A stretch of 64,000 nt of DNA from Aphrophora alni (GCA_963513935.1 OY740769.1:103891762-103955761); one strand, 5' to 3'; shown: positions 63,101 to 64,000, numbered from the stretch's first letter. Notes: generated by a model from the sequence alone, not told the origin. Translations and numbers: made by a program.

Positions 63101-63941
63101 AATGGAAAATGTATTTAATTAAAATCAAACTTTTAATAACAGAGGTCAAGGTACACATTGGTTTTTTGTCAATTATTCCTGAACTGTCATATTTTTTATT
63201 TAATATTTTGCACACAGGTTTGAGTCATTAATCTTCACATTTCACTAAAATTGGAACGAAATTAGCTCTATAATAATTGTGTATTTTCTCTTAGAGCAGT
63301 TACTCCCGGTTATATATATAAAAAAAAATTTAATGTTGAAATCATCCCACGACATGACCAAAATATGCCCACATACTAAATTTGTACAAGCATTTGGGTG
63401 TGGAGGTATTTGTACATGACAGACATATATTATTTAAAAAAAAAAAAAATTTATACTCAGAGGACAAGAAAGTGGCTATATCTAAACAAAAATTAGCATC
63501 CATTTTTTGACCGATCACATAACTTTTTTTTATACTACATATTTGTGGGAAAGTAAAAATGATTAGTTCAGAAAAAAAGTGCACCTACTAGGGTAGTTTG
63601 ATTGAGCCACATTTCTAATATTAACTGTTTATCAATTTGAATCCCTAGTGTTAAACCTCAAAGGCTGCTGCTGATTTTTAAACAGTCCAAGATCCTAAAC
63701 ACCGAGAGAAACTTTTAAATCACAGTATACAAAGATAACTTAAATGAATTAGAAAATATTTACAAAATGTACATTAATGAAATTAATGTGTTTATTAAAT
63801 TATTTATGTTTACTTTAGACTCTGAAGAATCACATTTCAGACCATATAATAGGAACAGAAACACTTCAGCCAGATCTGCACTACAGCATTCCAACCAGGC
63901 TAAATATGATTGATGTAACTACAAAGGATGGCAAAATAAAG
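7518..63941 (+). CDS. mfas: EMI plus four-FAS1 protein, TGFBI/periostin family, probable midline fasciclin; 13 exons, 3' incomplete
   Basis: This is the whole-gene entry; exons are listed separately. The spliced frame gives 629 codons with no stop. Residues 1-32 form a signal peptide. Residues 47-101 form an EMI-like module with Cys 51, 67, 76, 86, 87 and 99. FAS1-1 spans about 103-250, FAS1-2 254-380, FAS1-3 381-530 and FAS1-4 535 to past 629. Each FAS1 repeat has an H1 motif of the form F-A-P-x-D/E (139-149, 281-291, 415-426, 559-568). Repeats 1 to 3 have an NGV-H/Y-x-I/V-D/N motif (227-234, 366-373, 507-514); that of repeat 4 lies beyond the window. Proteins of this family are secreted or surface-associated matrix adhesion proteins; in Drosophila mfas is expressed at the CNS midline. 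One N-glycosylation sequon is visible (N531). The EMI module argues against Fas1, which has four FAS1 domains but no EMI. The last codons lie right of the window. Confidence 0.88.
7920..8100 (+). repeat. R1 fragment, 3' end only
   Basis: The fragment carries GTACCAAATTTGATATAAAA, the CAGACAACAGTCT block and the end signature TTTTTGACCCATCACATAAC at about 8055-8075. Confidence 0.6.
8105..8185 (+). repeat. R1 copy, left piece, interrupted by an inverted-repeat element
   Basis: The start signature AAACATTGCACAAACTTTCTC lies at about 8128-8150. It stops at about 8185, where the inverted-repeat element 8186-9138 begins. R1 sequence resumes near 9250, so one R1 copy appears to be split. Confidence 0.55.
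8186..9138. mobile_element. Non-autonomous element with about 60-bp terminal inverted repeats, inside an R1 copy
   Basis: The left arm 8186-8248 and right arm 9082-9138 are inverted copies sharing CATTCAAAACG, GGGGTGA, ATTGTTCAA, CACGAATA and CTACTTTCATTATAC. The interior has two direct repeats about 290 bp apart (near 8278-8340 and 8563-8625, each with GTGTTTTAG and GAAAACAATTTGC-like text) and no transposase. No target duplication is evident. The two overlapping small ORFs in its right half (8849-9320 region) are not supported as genes. Confidence 0.55.
9240..9760 (+). repeat. R1 copy, right piece
   Basis: It holds TTTTTTATCAATTATTCTTGA, TTGATAATAATCGTTAGAGC, the AGCCGATTTTGAGAAAAATG block, AAGCTACCCCAAAATATTAAG and the end CTCAGGGTTCCCAACACGAT. 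It continues the R1 sequence that stops at about 8185. Confidence 0.65.
10430..11096 (-). repeat. R1 copy, minus orientation, near full length
   Basis: In reverse order it shows GAGGTCCTCTGTCCG, TTTTGATCAAATGTTGG, TCGCCATCTCTCATAAACTC, TAGGCCCTATTTAAATATAT and, at the far end, GTGAGAAAGTTTGTGCAATG with TTTTTGCACAGTTT. The terminal start block is well preserved. Confidence 0.75.
11652..12015 (+). repeat. Left arm of a long inverted pair (partner 22829-23180)
   Basis: By eye well over 80% of positions match the reverse complement of 22829-23180. Shared blocks include GTACAGTAGCCT, CTAGCTACATTTAATTC-like text, TAAGTACAAGTTAATTC, GAAACGAAAGTAGGGTAGGC, GCGTTTACACAGA, GCAAACGCAACAAACGAAGTG and CTACCTTGAGG. 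No coding capacity is recognised. Confidence 0.8.
12590..14420 (+). repeat. R2 tandem-repeat array (left copy)
   Basis: Units repeat in the same direction at uneven spacing. The GG-TTTTA-CC-A-GGACCCTAA block occurs near 12631, 13068, 13684 and 14370, and a CTTGTCTGT-TAGACGGGTTACGACTTACA block occurs near 13005, 13643 and 14310. Between them lie GTAGGTCA-GCCGTGTTCAA (near 12834 and 13328) and TAATCAGAAT-CTTCTAGTTTTATTT (near 12938 and 13437). Spacing between units is about 440, 615 and 685 bp. A reversed copy of the array is at 21505-22430. Confidence 0.75.
14470..14705 (+). repeat. Direct repeat R4, copy 1
   Basis: It matches 16240-16440 in the same orientation. Shared text includes ACATAAAATCC, GCCACTCT, ACTGGTATAAAAGT, AACAGAATGTCTGCCCAGGA, CATGCAAGTTTGTAATAAAT and GAGATGGAAACATCGCATG. 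The small minus-strand ORF here is not supported as a gene. Confidence 0.75.
14706..15975. other. Intronic, no gene seen; 13-bp G run
   Basis: AT-rich sequence with a run of 13 G at 15243-15255. Two short overlapping ORFs on opposite strands at 15648-15968 look like chance. Confidence 0.4.
15975..16440 (+). repeat. R4 copy 2 with its upstream part
   Basis: The right half (16240-16440) repeats 14470-14705. The left half (15980-16230), with AAAAACTGTTTAAAAT, TTCTAAATTTCAATA and CTATCGTGCTTACGT-CAGA, matches 59240-59500 in intron 11, so R4 is a dispersed family about 450 bp long. Confidence 0.65.
17270..17500. repeat. Imperfect palindrome, MITE-like hairpin
   Basis: The left arm carries AATCTGATAATAATG-ACTGCCAG and AAAAGTAAATA, and the right arm their inverse, TATTTACTTTT and CTGGTAGTGCATTATTATCA. 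The centre is near 17385. The outer parts (AAAAAGTAAAAAAATGTT against its reverse) also pair. A foldback or MITE is the simplest reading; no target duplication was identified. Confidence 0.7.
18030..18560 (+). repeat. R1 copy, worn and partial
   Basis: It shows GCCAAATTTGATTAAAATCC near 18312, GATTTTATGGTAGGTACTC, ACCAAATTCGATCAACAATG near 18453, then GGTCCACACGTTTGGGTT and AGGGGACCTTAAAAAGG. The first half is poorly preserved. Confidence 0.6.
18900..19690 (+). repeat. R1 copy, near full length
   Basis: It starts with AGCACAAACTTTCTCACACA near 18918, passes ATGGCCCTAAACTTGCTTTG near 19055, AAATGGCGACCAGTACGTTT near 19340 and TTTTGAGAAAATTGTAATTT near 19419, and ends with ATCACATAACTTTCTCTGTA near 19638 followed by ACATGTGAGAAGG. 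Both end signatures are present, which makes this a good copy for defining R1 limits. Confidence 0.8.
20031..20069. repeat. (AT)n microsatellite
   Basis: About 39 bp of uninterrupted AT dinucleotides. Confidence 0.97.
20070..20759. other. Intronic, no gene seen; 13-bp G run
   Basis: It contains a run of 13 G at 20713-20725, the second such run in intron 1. The short plus-strand ORF at 20398-20595 resembles nothing I recognise. Confidence 0.4.
20760..21500 (-). repeat. R1 copy, minus orientation, near full length
   Basis: It reads GTCCCCTAAAGTAATTTTTG, CCAAACGCTTTCACCAACTT, GATTTTGATCAAATTTAGCT, GTGTAGCCTCTGAGAATATA, GGTCGCCATCTCTCCAAAAT, AGGCCCAATTTAAATGTGTC and the terminal GTGTGAGAAAGTTTATGCAA. 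The two ORFs on opposite strands at 21001-21340 are by-products of this repeat. Confidence 0.8.
21505..22430 (-). repeat. R2 array, inverted copy
   Basis: This is the reverse complement of the R2 units at 13005-13830 (21505-22290) and of part of another unit (22290-22430). Blocks include TTTCAAGAAGATCGTTTGAA, CTAAACAGACAAAACGATAA, CTTGAACACGACGTGACATA, CACACAATGATAAATGCGTA, and CCCGTCTACACAGGCAAGAC with CGATAAATCCTACATATT. With 12590-14420 it forms an inverted pair about 7 kb apart. Confidence 0.75.
22430..22740 (-). repeat. R1 copy, minus orientation, partial
   Basis: It includes CTGATTTTAATCAAATTTTG, CCTATTTTGGCTACATCTTG, GAAAAACACAAAATAACAAT, and the terminal TTTGTACAATGTTTTTGCG. Confidence 0.6.
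22829..23180 (-). repeat. Right arm of the long inverted pair (partner 11652-12015)
   Basis: This is the reverse complement of 11652-12015 with scattered substitutions and small indels. With the R2 arrays nested inside it, the order is mirror-symmetric around about 17.4 kb. Confidence 0.8.
23190..23440 (+). repeat. R3 interspersed repeat copy
   Basis: R3 has copies here, at 28495-28770 (minus), 45205-45420 (plus) and 55105-55260 (minus). Shared text is GAAGAGAACAA, GGTCAACAGAGA, GGAAAGATGAAAGAGAGGGA and a later TTATAGATC..A block. Two overlapping minus-strand ORFs in this copy are not supported as genes. Confidence 0.6.
23892..24019 (+). repeat. R1 copy, left piece, interrupted
   Basis: It begins AAATAAACTGTGTAAAAACA and reaches TGAAAAAATATTTAC at 24005-24018, the point where intact copies continue with ATATATTTAAATAGGGCC. 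The continuation is found at 24687-24790. Confidence 0.65.
24020..24687. mobile_element. Long-inverted-repeat element inserted in an R1 copy
   Basis: The left arm starts near 24022 with GATGGCTGAAAAGAAACTAC and the right arm ends near 24685 with TAGCTTCTTTTCAGCCACTC. The arms (about 230 bp each) pair throughout, sharing GTGAGAGGGGCAACC, CAAATGGC and TCATTTTAAAC..CTCTGTGAAAAAA. There is no coding capacity beyond a short unsupported ORF. It splits an R1 copy cleanly, which supports insertion after R1. Confidence 0.7.
24687..24790 (+). repeat. R1 copy, continuation after the insertion
   Basis: AATAGGACCTAAACTTCCGT and GCCATAAACGCATAATCATC are the R1 text expected directly after the block that ends at 24018. 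Confidence 0.6.
24791..25989. other. Intronic, no gene seen
   Basis: The stretch contains GCCGCCATTTTAAAG near 24820 and a TTTATCTTTATCTTGAGATC cluster near 25227 with GATA-like motifs (reverse strand). Small ORFs at 24910-25116 and 25505-25783 resemble nothing I know. Confidence 0.35.
25998..26744. mobile_element. Non-autonomous hAT element with perfect 8-bp target duplication
   Basis: The 8-bp sequence GACTCGTC occurs at 25990-25997 and again at 26745-26752. Between them the termini are inverted: CAGGGCCGTGGAGAG on the left, and CAGGCCCGACGAGAG when the right end is read on the other strand. CAGGG-type ends and 8-bp duplications are diagnostic of the hAT superfamily. The interior is AT-rich with GC-rich ends (GGGCCCCAGGG, CGGGCCCCCTCC) and has no transposase, so it would have needed one in trans. 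The perfect duplication suggests a comparatively recent insertion. Confidence 0.88.
27083..27388 (+). repeat. tRNA-like sequence bounded by 23-bp direct repeats
   Basis: A 23-bp sequence starting ACGTATATTTTTCACTTG occurs at 27083 and again at 27357, followed by near-identical ATTATTTA or CTTATTTA. Just left of the second copy, 27290-27356 looks like a tRNA: TAGCTCAGTTGGTAGATC fits the D arm, GTGTAAA a Tyr-type anticodon loop (GTA), and CTGGGTTCAATTCCCAG a perfect T arm. The acceptor stem and two anticodon-stem pairs do not match, so a functional tRNA is unlikely. A tRNA-derived SINE or tRNA pseudogene is more likely. Confidence 0.6.
27804..28028 (+). pseudogene. Possible LINE reverse-transcriptase tail scrap
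   Basis: The short reading ALEVEGIARHGLEERMECI (about 27850-27905) resembles the C-terminal tail found in many endonuclease/reverse transcriptases (VEGxRxRGRPxxRWxxCI). The match is short and worn; chance is not excluded. Confidence 0.25.
28495..28770 (-). repeat. R3 interspersed repeat copy, minus orientation
   Basis: It shows AACCCTCAGGGGCTTACTAC, AGTGAGTACGGGCGTGGCAA, TCCCGAGGGAACCAGGCTGG, GTAGTCTTGAGTTAGGTCAC and ACTTTTGTTCTCTTCCGACC. It matches the reverse complement of 45205-45420. The ORF across it belongs to the repeat. Confidence 0.65.
28771..29599. other. Intronic, no gene seen
   Basis: AT-rich sequence without a recognised repeat or coding region. Confidence 0.35.
29600..30245 (-). 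repeat. R1 copy, minus orientation, with homopolymer insertions
   Basis: The landmarks include TAAATTTGATATGTGGGCTA, AAAATTGGCTCTAACGATTT, CGGTTCGTGAGTTAAC and the terminal GATAACTTGTGTGCAATG. Poly-T (29742-29758) and poly-A (29908-29921) runs interrupt it. Confidence 0.65.
31141..31279 (+). promoter_or_regulatory. Candidate promoter and alternative first exon
   Basis: The region is richer in GC and CpG than the surrounding intron. An initiator-like TTCAGTC lies at 31150-31156 and an ATG at 31188. From that ATG the frame stays open for 30 codons plus two bases (MITNRSEVVNGV...AVNIF) up to a strong donor CG|GTAAGA at 31280. That phase is exactly the one exon 2 needs: CG plus A gives Arg, then PNVCVVEEL. 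The predicted N-terminus is only weakly hydrophobic, so it would not be a typical signal peptide. It could equally be a promoter of another transcript or part of a mobile element. Confidence 0.35.
31450..32571. other. Intronic, no gene seen
   Basis: A short C run is near 31477-31486. The minus-strand ORF at 32238-32564 (108 codons) has no recognised similarity and is AT-rich throughout. Confidence 0.35.
32572..32588. repeat. Short (TA)n tract
   Basis: TA dinucleotides, followed by a duplicated ACATTTTAGGTCAGA (32590-32617). Confidence 0.85.
32973..33001. repeat. Poly-A tract
   Basis: A run of about 29 A residues, preceded by about 200 bp of A-rich sequence; possibly a retroposon tail, but no body was recognised. 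Confidence 0.9.
33590..34096. repeat. Two-copy tandem duplication with a (TA)n expansion in copy 1
   Basis: Copy 1 (about 33590-33822) and copy 2 (about 33920-34096) share ATATATTTTATTT, CTTC-C-TATAA, GAGTTTAAATAATAACATTA, TCTATTTA and TTTTGTTT-GATATTGATT. In copy 1 the segment after GCAGTATT is expanded into about 64 bp of TA dinucleotides (33652-33715); copy 2 has GTATTGTATGTATAAG there. Confidence 0.75.
34100..35520. other. Last part of intron 1, no gene seen
   Basis: AT-rich sequence without recognised repeats, ending in the pyrimidine tract and acceptor of exon 2. Confidence 0.4.
35524..35622 (+). CDS. mfas: mfas exon 2: first part of the EMI-like module
   Basis: It codes the last base of Gly47 to the first two bases of Pro80, between TTTTTTCAG and GTAAGT. 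It holds Cys51, Cys67 and Cys76 in the pattern PNVCVVEELQGT...WTECKYW...DICG, closely matching the N-terminal EMI module of TGFBI and periostin. Confidence 0.9.
36132..36585 (+). pseudogene. Harbinger transposase (HARBI1-like) first exon, left arm, broken
   Basis: The ATG at 36132 starts MALNGKKLLTLLLIDSLC and KKKYWCNHW. The frame then shifts near 36250, and a TAA interrupts DDY*NYLRMNDDIF near 36310. The rest, to 36585, reads LLERVRPLIENQDTVMRK, RLVTTLRYFATGRYWEDLKF, ISPQAFRKIIPETCSDIYD and DEYLK, then an intron-like GTATTA. This is the N-terminal, helix-turn-helix-bearing part of HARBI1-like transposases; the DDE catalytic part is absent. Confidence 0.75.
37240..37740 (-). pseudogene. Harbinger transposase first exon, right arm, broken
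   Basis: This is the inverted counterpart of 36132-36585. It shows the same TTLRYFATGRYWEDLKF block on the minus strand but is more decayed, with an altered segment near 37440-37480 and the start ATG lost. Confidence 0.7.
38331..38395 (+). CDS. mfas: mfas exon 3: end of the EMI-like module
   Basis: It codes from the last base of Pro80 to the first base of Val102, between TGTGTTTCAG and G|GTATGT. It contains the characteristic vicinal cysteines of an EMI module (YECCEGF, Cys86-Cys87) and Cys99 in GTQGCTG. Phase 2 in and phase 1 out agree with its neighbours. Confidence 0.9.
38560..39370. repeat. Inverted short repeats in intron 3
   Basis: The segment at 38583-38628 (GTACATTTCGATAAAATGGT, TCATCATCAGAAGG) is inverted relative to 39298-39349 (CTGATGATGATGATAACCAT, TTATTGAAATGTGCATCA). 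Such GATGATG..GAAATGT text often ends LINE-type retroposons, so two truncated opposite insertions or a foldback are both possible. No coding region is seen between them. Confidence 0.45.
39715..39828 (+). repeat. R5 repeat copy
   Basis: GTTGCC..CCTCACCTGAGC, AATGGGTCTTTTGTAGT and GAAAGAAAAAGATAG resemble 41815-41915 in the same orientation. It lies directly left of the mariner-like element. Confidence 0.4.
39831..40576 (+). mobile_element. Internally deleted mariner-like element with about 100-bp terminal inverted repeats
   Basis: TA dinucleotides flank the element (39829-39830 and 40577-40578), as expected for the IS630/Tc1/mariner group. The ends are inverted: GTTTCAAAATGAATAT, AAGGTTTTGTAGTATTTATT and AATAATACATCAAATGAAAG occur on the left and, reversed, on the right, covering about 100 bp. 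The interior holds part of a DUF4817-type transposase, listed separately. It could not move without a transposase supplied in trans. Confidence 0.85.
39975..40475 (+). pseudogene. Deleted mariner-like transposase (DUF4817-type)
   Basis: It reads STGRPKVTEERVEQVRESF, then a TAA in SPK*SGQKTSRELAIPV, then SVWRVLRKRLQLRPYHLQLL, QALKPTDYSLHAHFA and DFPDRVVFSDESTFHL. The FSDE acid is the first catalytic residue. After STFHL the sequence jumps to the C-terminal tail (DLTDVRNRIEAVVATI and RVTNGAHIEHFY, in other frames), so the rest of the catalytic core is deleted. Confidence 0.85.
40620..42300. other. Intron 3 remainder; second R5 copy at about 41815-41930
   Basis: Apart from the R5 copy (TTGCCAGTACTCACCTCAGC, AATGGGGTTTTTGTAC, GCAAGAAAAAGTAG), which repeats 39715-39828, no gene or other recognised element is seen. 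Confidence 0.4.
42333..42478 (+). CDS. mfas: mfas exon 4: first half of FAS1-1
   Basis: It codes the last two bases of Val102 to Gln150, between TTTTTCAG and GTAATT. It contains a typical FAS1 entry, NVVETARDLGAHKFVKYIED, and the H1 motif FTIFAPSDEAF (139-149). Confidence 0.93.
42600..43010 (-). pseudogene. LINE remnant (RNase H end and tail), antisense in intron 4
   Basis: On the minus strand it reads WVTEYAGV (family WVPGHSGV, the end of RNase H), then MLANKGLA-like text, and near 42780-42660 SLSLDRSNIRKVV, GFITGQNHL, KHMQRLGVFTGDPLCRK. The family pattern is LTGHxxLxxHLxRxGL..DPxCRxC, the zinc-knuckle tail of jockey-type LINEs. Several stops and frame changes make it inactive. Confidence 0.65.
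43465..43641 (+). CDS. mfas: mfas exon 5: middle of FAS1-1
   Basis: It codes residues 151-209 in phase 0 at both ends, between TTTTTATAG and GTAATT. It carries the LLYHVAEGRI block; the Tyr-His pair (174-175) is the site associated with integrin-dependent adhesion in FAS1 domains. Confidence 0.93.
45156..45187. repeat. (TA)n microsatellite
   Basis: About 32 bp of TA dinucleotides directly left of an R3 copy. Confidence 0.95.
45205..45420 (+). repeat. R3 interspersed repeat copy
   Basis: It shows GATTGGGTCAGAAGAGAACA, GAGGTGGTCAAAAGAGACAT, GGAAAGATGAAAGAGAGGGA, CCCTTGGGATTGCC and TACTCACTATAGCTAGGTTA. It is the best-preserved copy here. Confidence 0.7.
46599..46730 (+). CDS. mfas: mfas exon 6: end of FAS1-1
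   Basis: It codes residues 210-253, phase 0 at both ends, between TTTTTCAG and GTAAGG. VNCATIQ gives Cys215, and NGVVHIIDSVLDP (227-239) is the FAS1 H2 motif. Confidence 0.93.
46731..48616 (+). other. Intron 6
   Basis: Besides the SINE-like sequence at 47815-47895, a CAGGGTTTCTCAACCTTT at 47122-47139 looks like a hAT-type terminus, but I found no partner end. The rest is AT-rich without visible genes. Confidence 0.6.
47815..47895 (+). repeat. tRNA-derived SINE-like sequence
   Basis: ATCTAGTAGATAGCACTCTG resembles a tRNA D-arm/A box and AGGTCTAGGATTTAATTCC a T-arm/B box, spaced as in a tRNA, followed by TGGTGGCTCAAAA. The stems do not close well, so it is a relic and not a tRNA gene. Confidence 0.5.
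48617..48788 (+). CDS. mfas: mfas exon 7: first half of FAS1-2
   Basis: It codes residues 254-310 plus one base of Ala311, between TTTGATTAG and GTAACT. DGRFQELTRAMDQAGYMNKL opens the domain and TTILAPSDEAF (281-291) is its H1 motif. Confidence 0.93.
48960..49600 (-). pseudogene. LINE reverse-transcriptase tail, antisense in intron 7
   Basis: On the minus strand, in several frames, it reads VVGGTETDIT, then QAFNVLNKILRS, SKSTKLLIFNLNVISVILYK and YETWRT, then MKMDR or KWIEHILQRGTNNITKRALS, and WNLESSRHFNRPSYTW. This is the C-terminal end of an RTE-like reverse transcriptase (family FNSLxKVWRSxxISxxTKLRIFxSNVxSVLLYGxETW..WIGHxLR). Many stops make it inactive. Confidence 0.75.
49808..50017 (+). 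CDS. mfas: mfas exon 8: second half of FAS1-2
   Basis: It codes the last two bases of Ala311 to the first base of Ala381, between GTCTTTTAG and GTGAGT. It has LLENHILPHVMC (Cys323), FDCDKKG (Cys345) and the H2 motif NGVLYVVDHVLLP (366-378). The Tyr-His pair of repeats 1 and 3 is absent; NHI takes its place. Confidence 0.93.
50018..51385 (+). other. Intron 8
   Basis: AT-rich sequence; I see no gene or recognised repeat in it. Confidence 0.75.
51386..51523 (+). CDS. mfas: mfas exon 9: first half of FAS1-3
   Basis: It codes from Ala381 to the first base of Ser427, between AATGTTTTAG and GTAAGT. It has AKSLIQLAEEEKLSSFLQLV and the H1 motif YTVFAPSEAAMF (415-426). Confidence 0.93.
52500..52780 (+). 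repeat. R1 copy, partial
   Basis: It shows AACACTGATTTAAGTCATTA, CATGGTTCATTTCC, GATGGTGACCAATAC and CTTAGAAGCTACATTTAAGC. Confidence 0.55.
52793..53580 (+). repeat. R1 copy, near full length
   Basis: It starts near CATTTCATAAACCTTCACAC, with GCCAAAAATATCAGTTGG, GGTTTAAGTCATTAATATTC, GGGGAGATGGTGACCAATAT, GAGCTGATTTTGATAAAATC, GCATACCAAATTTGTTAAAA and the end TTTTGTTGACCCATTACAAA. The paired ORFs on opposite strands (53200-53541) are products of the repeat. Confidence 0.75.
53654..53769 (+). CDS. mfas: mfas exon 10: middle of FAS1-3
   Basis: It codes the last two bases of Ser427 to Gln465, between TAATTTCAG and GTTAGT. LPAETLKELRSNHDKAHKFV leads to LYHATQGRI with the Tyr-His pair at 449-450, as in FAS1-1. 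Confidence 0.92.
54120..54392 (+). other. Intronic sequence before the mariner relic
   Basis: A short ORF (54120-54308) with an Asn-rich stretch is not recognised as a gene. It may belong to the mariner relic that follows. Confidence 0.3.
54395..54835 (+). pseudogene. SETMAR-type mariner transposase fragment in intron 10
   Basis: It reads VFINVKIIILEEWVPEGTTV, DQYYYKEVLTKLRR (family FFDIRGIVHKEFVPEGQTVNQxYYxEVLxRLR), then degenerate text and FPDLASYNFFF (family YSPDLAPCDFFLF), and a tail with VCPVKNKIADVLKQL and WYVSANVDYIEEDG (family CVASQGDYFEGD). Stops and frame changes separate the blocks and catalytic residues are lost. This is classical mariner, a different lineage from the DUF4817-type relics. 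Confidence 0.8.
55105..55260 (-). repeat. R3 interspersed repeat copy, minus orientation
   Basis: It shows CTCAGGAGTTCACTTAGAGT, GAGTATGTGTTTGGGAAACC, AATCTTGGGTTACAACCCTC and TCTTTCAACTTTCCCACTAT. It then appears to restart (GGTAAATCCAAGGTACCC), giving a partial internal duplication. Confidence 0.55.
55796..56660 (+). mobile_element. Short element with inverted ends and subterminal repeats, unclassified
   Basis: The left end reads GTCGACGAGTCTTAATGACG, TATCTG, and the right end, read in reverse, GTCGGCCAAAAGTCATAACG, ACGTATCTG. Internal copies of ACGTCGTT or ACGTCACTTTGTTTT and of GGCGTAAC/GGCGTATCTAAC (55860-56050) look like subterminal repeats, as found in several DNA transposon groups. 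It contains the ORF listed next. No flanking target duplication was established and I cannot name the superfamily. Confidence 0.5.
56232..56563 (+). pseudogene. Acidic N-terminus plus Cys/His cluster, frameshifted; unrecognised
   Basis: The ATG at 56232 (AAAATGG context) begins MDFSSSDDELPLADI, followed by a Ser/Asp-rich stretch to DPDYFPSCEIKNC. Around 56350-56390 the plausible frame moves by one, giving TLCEKCDFSICEYHAKYSC and ADGH: a C-x2-C-x4-C-x2-H-x4-C-x3-H array that could bind zinc. It then ends within about 45 codons. Acidic N-termini and C/H-rich zinc-binding segments are known in piggyBac-like transposases, but this short ORF lacks any catalytic part and the assignment is only a suggestion. 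Confidence 0.4.
56777..56985 (+). CDS. mfas: mfas exon 11: end of FAS1-3
   Basis: It codes residues 466-534 plus two bases of Ser535, between CAAAACAG and GTAACT. It contains NGVLHVINKALFP (507-519) as H2 motif and the sequon NGT (531-533). Confidence 0.92.
57930..58340 (-). repeat. R1 copy, minus orientation, strongly worn
   Basis: It shows CAATTTTGATAAAATTAGGG, GGGTGTAGCCCTTAAGAAAC, AAAGTGATGGTTCACATATT and CTGAATGATTTTGTTCAATT in the reverse R1 order. Confidence 0.5.
59240..59560 (+). repeat. R4 fragment
   Basis: It matches 15980-16270: AAAAACTGTTTAAAAT, TTCTAAATTTCAATA, CACTATCATGCTTACGTTCA, GTGTCCTGAGGCCATGAA and ACCAAATACTGGGTAAGTAA. Confidence 0.6.
59811..59970 (+). CDS. mfas: mfas exon 12: first part of FAS1-4
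   Basis: It codes the last base of Ser535 to Lys588, between ACTGTTTTAG and GTAAGA. It has IFLEAMDKVTQVNPNALVLT and the H1 motif TFFVPTDQAF (559-568). Confidence 0.92.
61365..61840 (+). repeat. R1 copy with internal deletion
   Basis: The start (TTGCACAAATTTTCACCCAC, CACCAAAAATGTCAGTTCGG) is followed within about 60 bp by GTTGTTTCCTCATGGCAGCT, so the middle third of R1 is missing. The end has CTCAGGGGACCTCAAAAGGG and CGCATAACTTTCTCTATACT. Confidence 0.7.
62500..62880 (+). pseudogene. Probable piggyBac-like transposase relic
   Basis: In shifting frames it reads YDRDISDVDTSISDSSIGN (acidic N-terminal style), then ETDTSLVNLEELNSFIGLL and LCVQKALNHSLLLKE, and RDRFHNVLSIFIN. The pattern LxEhxxFhGhLhLhGhxKx..xxxxRFxxIxxxhhF is the start of the piggyBac catalytic core (DDE_Tnp_1_7). 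Stops interrupt it. Confidence 0.45.
62900..63570 (+). repeat. R1 copy, near full length with a middle deletion
   Basis: It shows ACAAACTTTCTCTCACCCAT, AATAGGGCCTAAACTTGCTT, GAGTCATTAATCTTCACATT, then a gap to TATGCCCACATACTAAATTT, and the end GACCGATCACATAACTTTTT with TTTGTGGGAAAGTAAAAATG. Confidence 0.75.
63819..63941 (+). CDS. mfas: mfas exon 13: middle of FAS1-4, last exon in the window
   Basis: It codes residues 589-629, phase 0 at both ends, between TTTACTTTAG and GTAATT. It has TLKNHISDHIIGTETLQPDL and RLNMIDVTTKDGKIK. The H2 motif of FAS1-4, the C-terminus and the 3' UTR lie outside. Confidence 0.9.
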
Positions 63942-64000
63942 GTAATTTCATTACCTGTGGTGTGTTTTAATATTATGTTATAACTCTCCAATTTAATTTC

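Larger units (their letters stand above)
59971..63818 (+). other. Intron 12
   Basis: It carries two R1 copies (61365-61840, 62900-63570) and a probable piggyBac relic (62500-62880). The rest is AT-rich with no visible gene; ORFs at 60520-60711, 61410-61694 and 63342-63584 are chance or repeat-derived. Confidence 0.7.

Noticed and set aside
7518..63941. Assignment as fasciclin-1 (Fas1)
   Set aside because: The six-cysteine EMI-like module before the first FAS1 domain fits TGFBI/periostin/mfas and not Fas1.

Overview
The window is AT-rich, repeat-dense eukaryotic DNA with large introns, GT-AG splice sites and fragments of many animal transposon classes. It looks like an insect genome, possibly a hemipteran or another large-genome insect; the order is an inference from transposon content and is weak. 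No bacterial-style operons, rRNA genes or CRISPR arrays are present.

The only cellular gene I can support is one plus-strand gene occupying about 7.5 kb to beyond the right edge. Thirteen coding exons (7518-7657, 35524-35622, 38331-38395, 42333-42478, 43465-43641, 46599-46730, 48617-48788, 49808-50017, 51386-51523, 53654-53769, 56777-56985, 59811-59970, 63819-63941) join in one continuous phase-consistent frame of 629 codons. They encode a signal peptide, a six-cysteine EMI-like module and four fasciclin (FAS1) domains, the last one cut by the window edge. This is the layout of the TGFBI/periostin family, whose fly member is midline fasciclin (mfas). Intron 1 is about 27.9 kb; the other complete introns are about 1 to 4 kb.

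Left of the gene (1 to 7.5 kb) are a broken hAT transposase on the minus strand, two broken mariner-like (IS630/Tc1/mariner) transposases on the plus strand, and two copies of an interspersed repeat that I call R1.

Intron 1 is a transposon graveyard. It holds many R1 copies in both orientations (about 0.7-0.9 kb when near full length, with an ACTTTCTCACA-type sequence inverted at the two ends), a tandem repeat family R2 present as inverted arrays (12.6-14.4 kb and 21.5-22.4 kb), and an outer inverted pair (11.65-12.02 kb with 22.83-23.18 kb). It also has a hAT non-autonomous element with a perfect 8-bp target duplication (25998-26744), two inverted-repeat elements that interrupt R1 copies, a degenerate tRNA-like sequence, and microsatellites. 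At 31.1-31.3 kb there is a GC-richer island with an initiator-like sequence, an ATG and a strong splice donor in the right phase to join exon 2: a candidate alternative first exon.

The later introns hold a 1.95-kb palindrome made of two inverted Harbinger transposase fragments (intron 2), an internally deleted mariner-like element with about 100-bp terminal inverted repeats (intron 3), antisense LINE remnants (introns 4 and 7), a SINE-like tRNA-derived sequence (intron 6), a SETMAR-type mariner fragment and a short inverted-repeat element with an acidic, Cys/His-rich ORF (intron 10), and a probable piggyBac remnant (intron 12). All transposon reading frames in the window are broken, except that the hAT fragment runs off the left edge.
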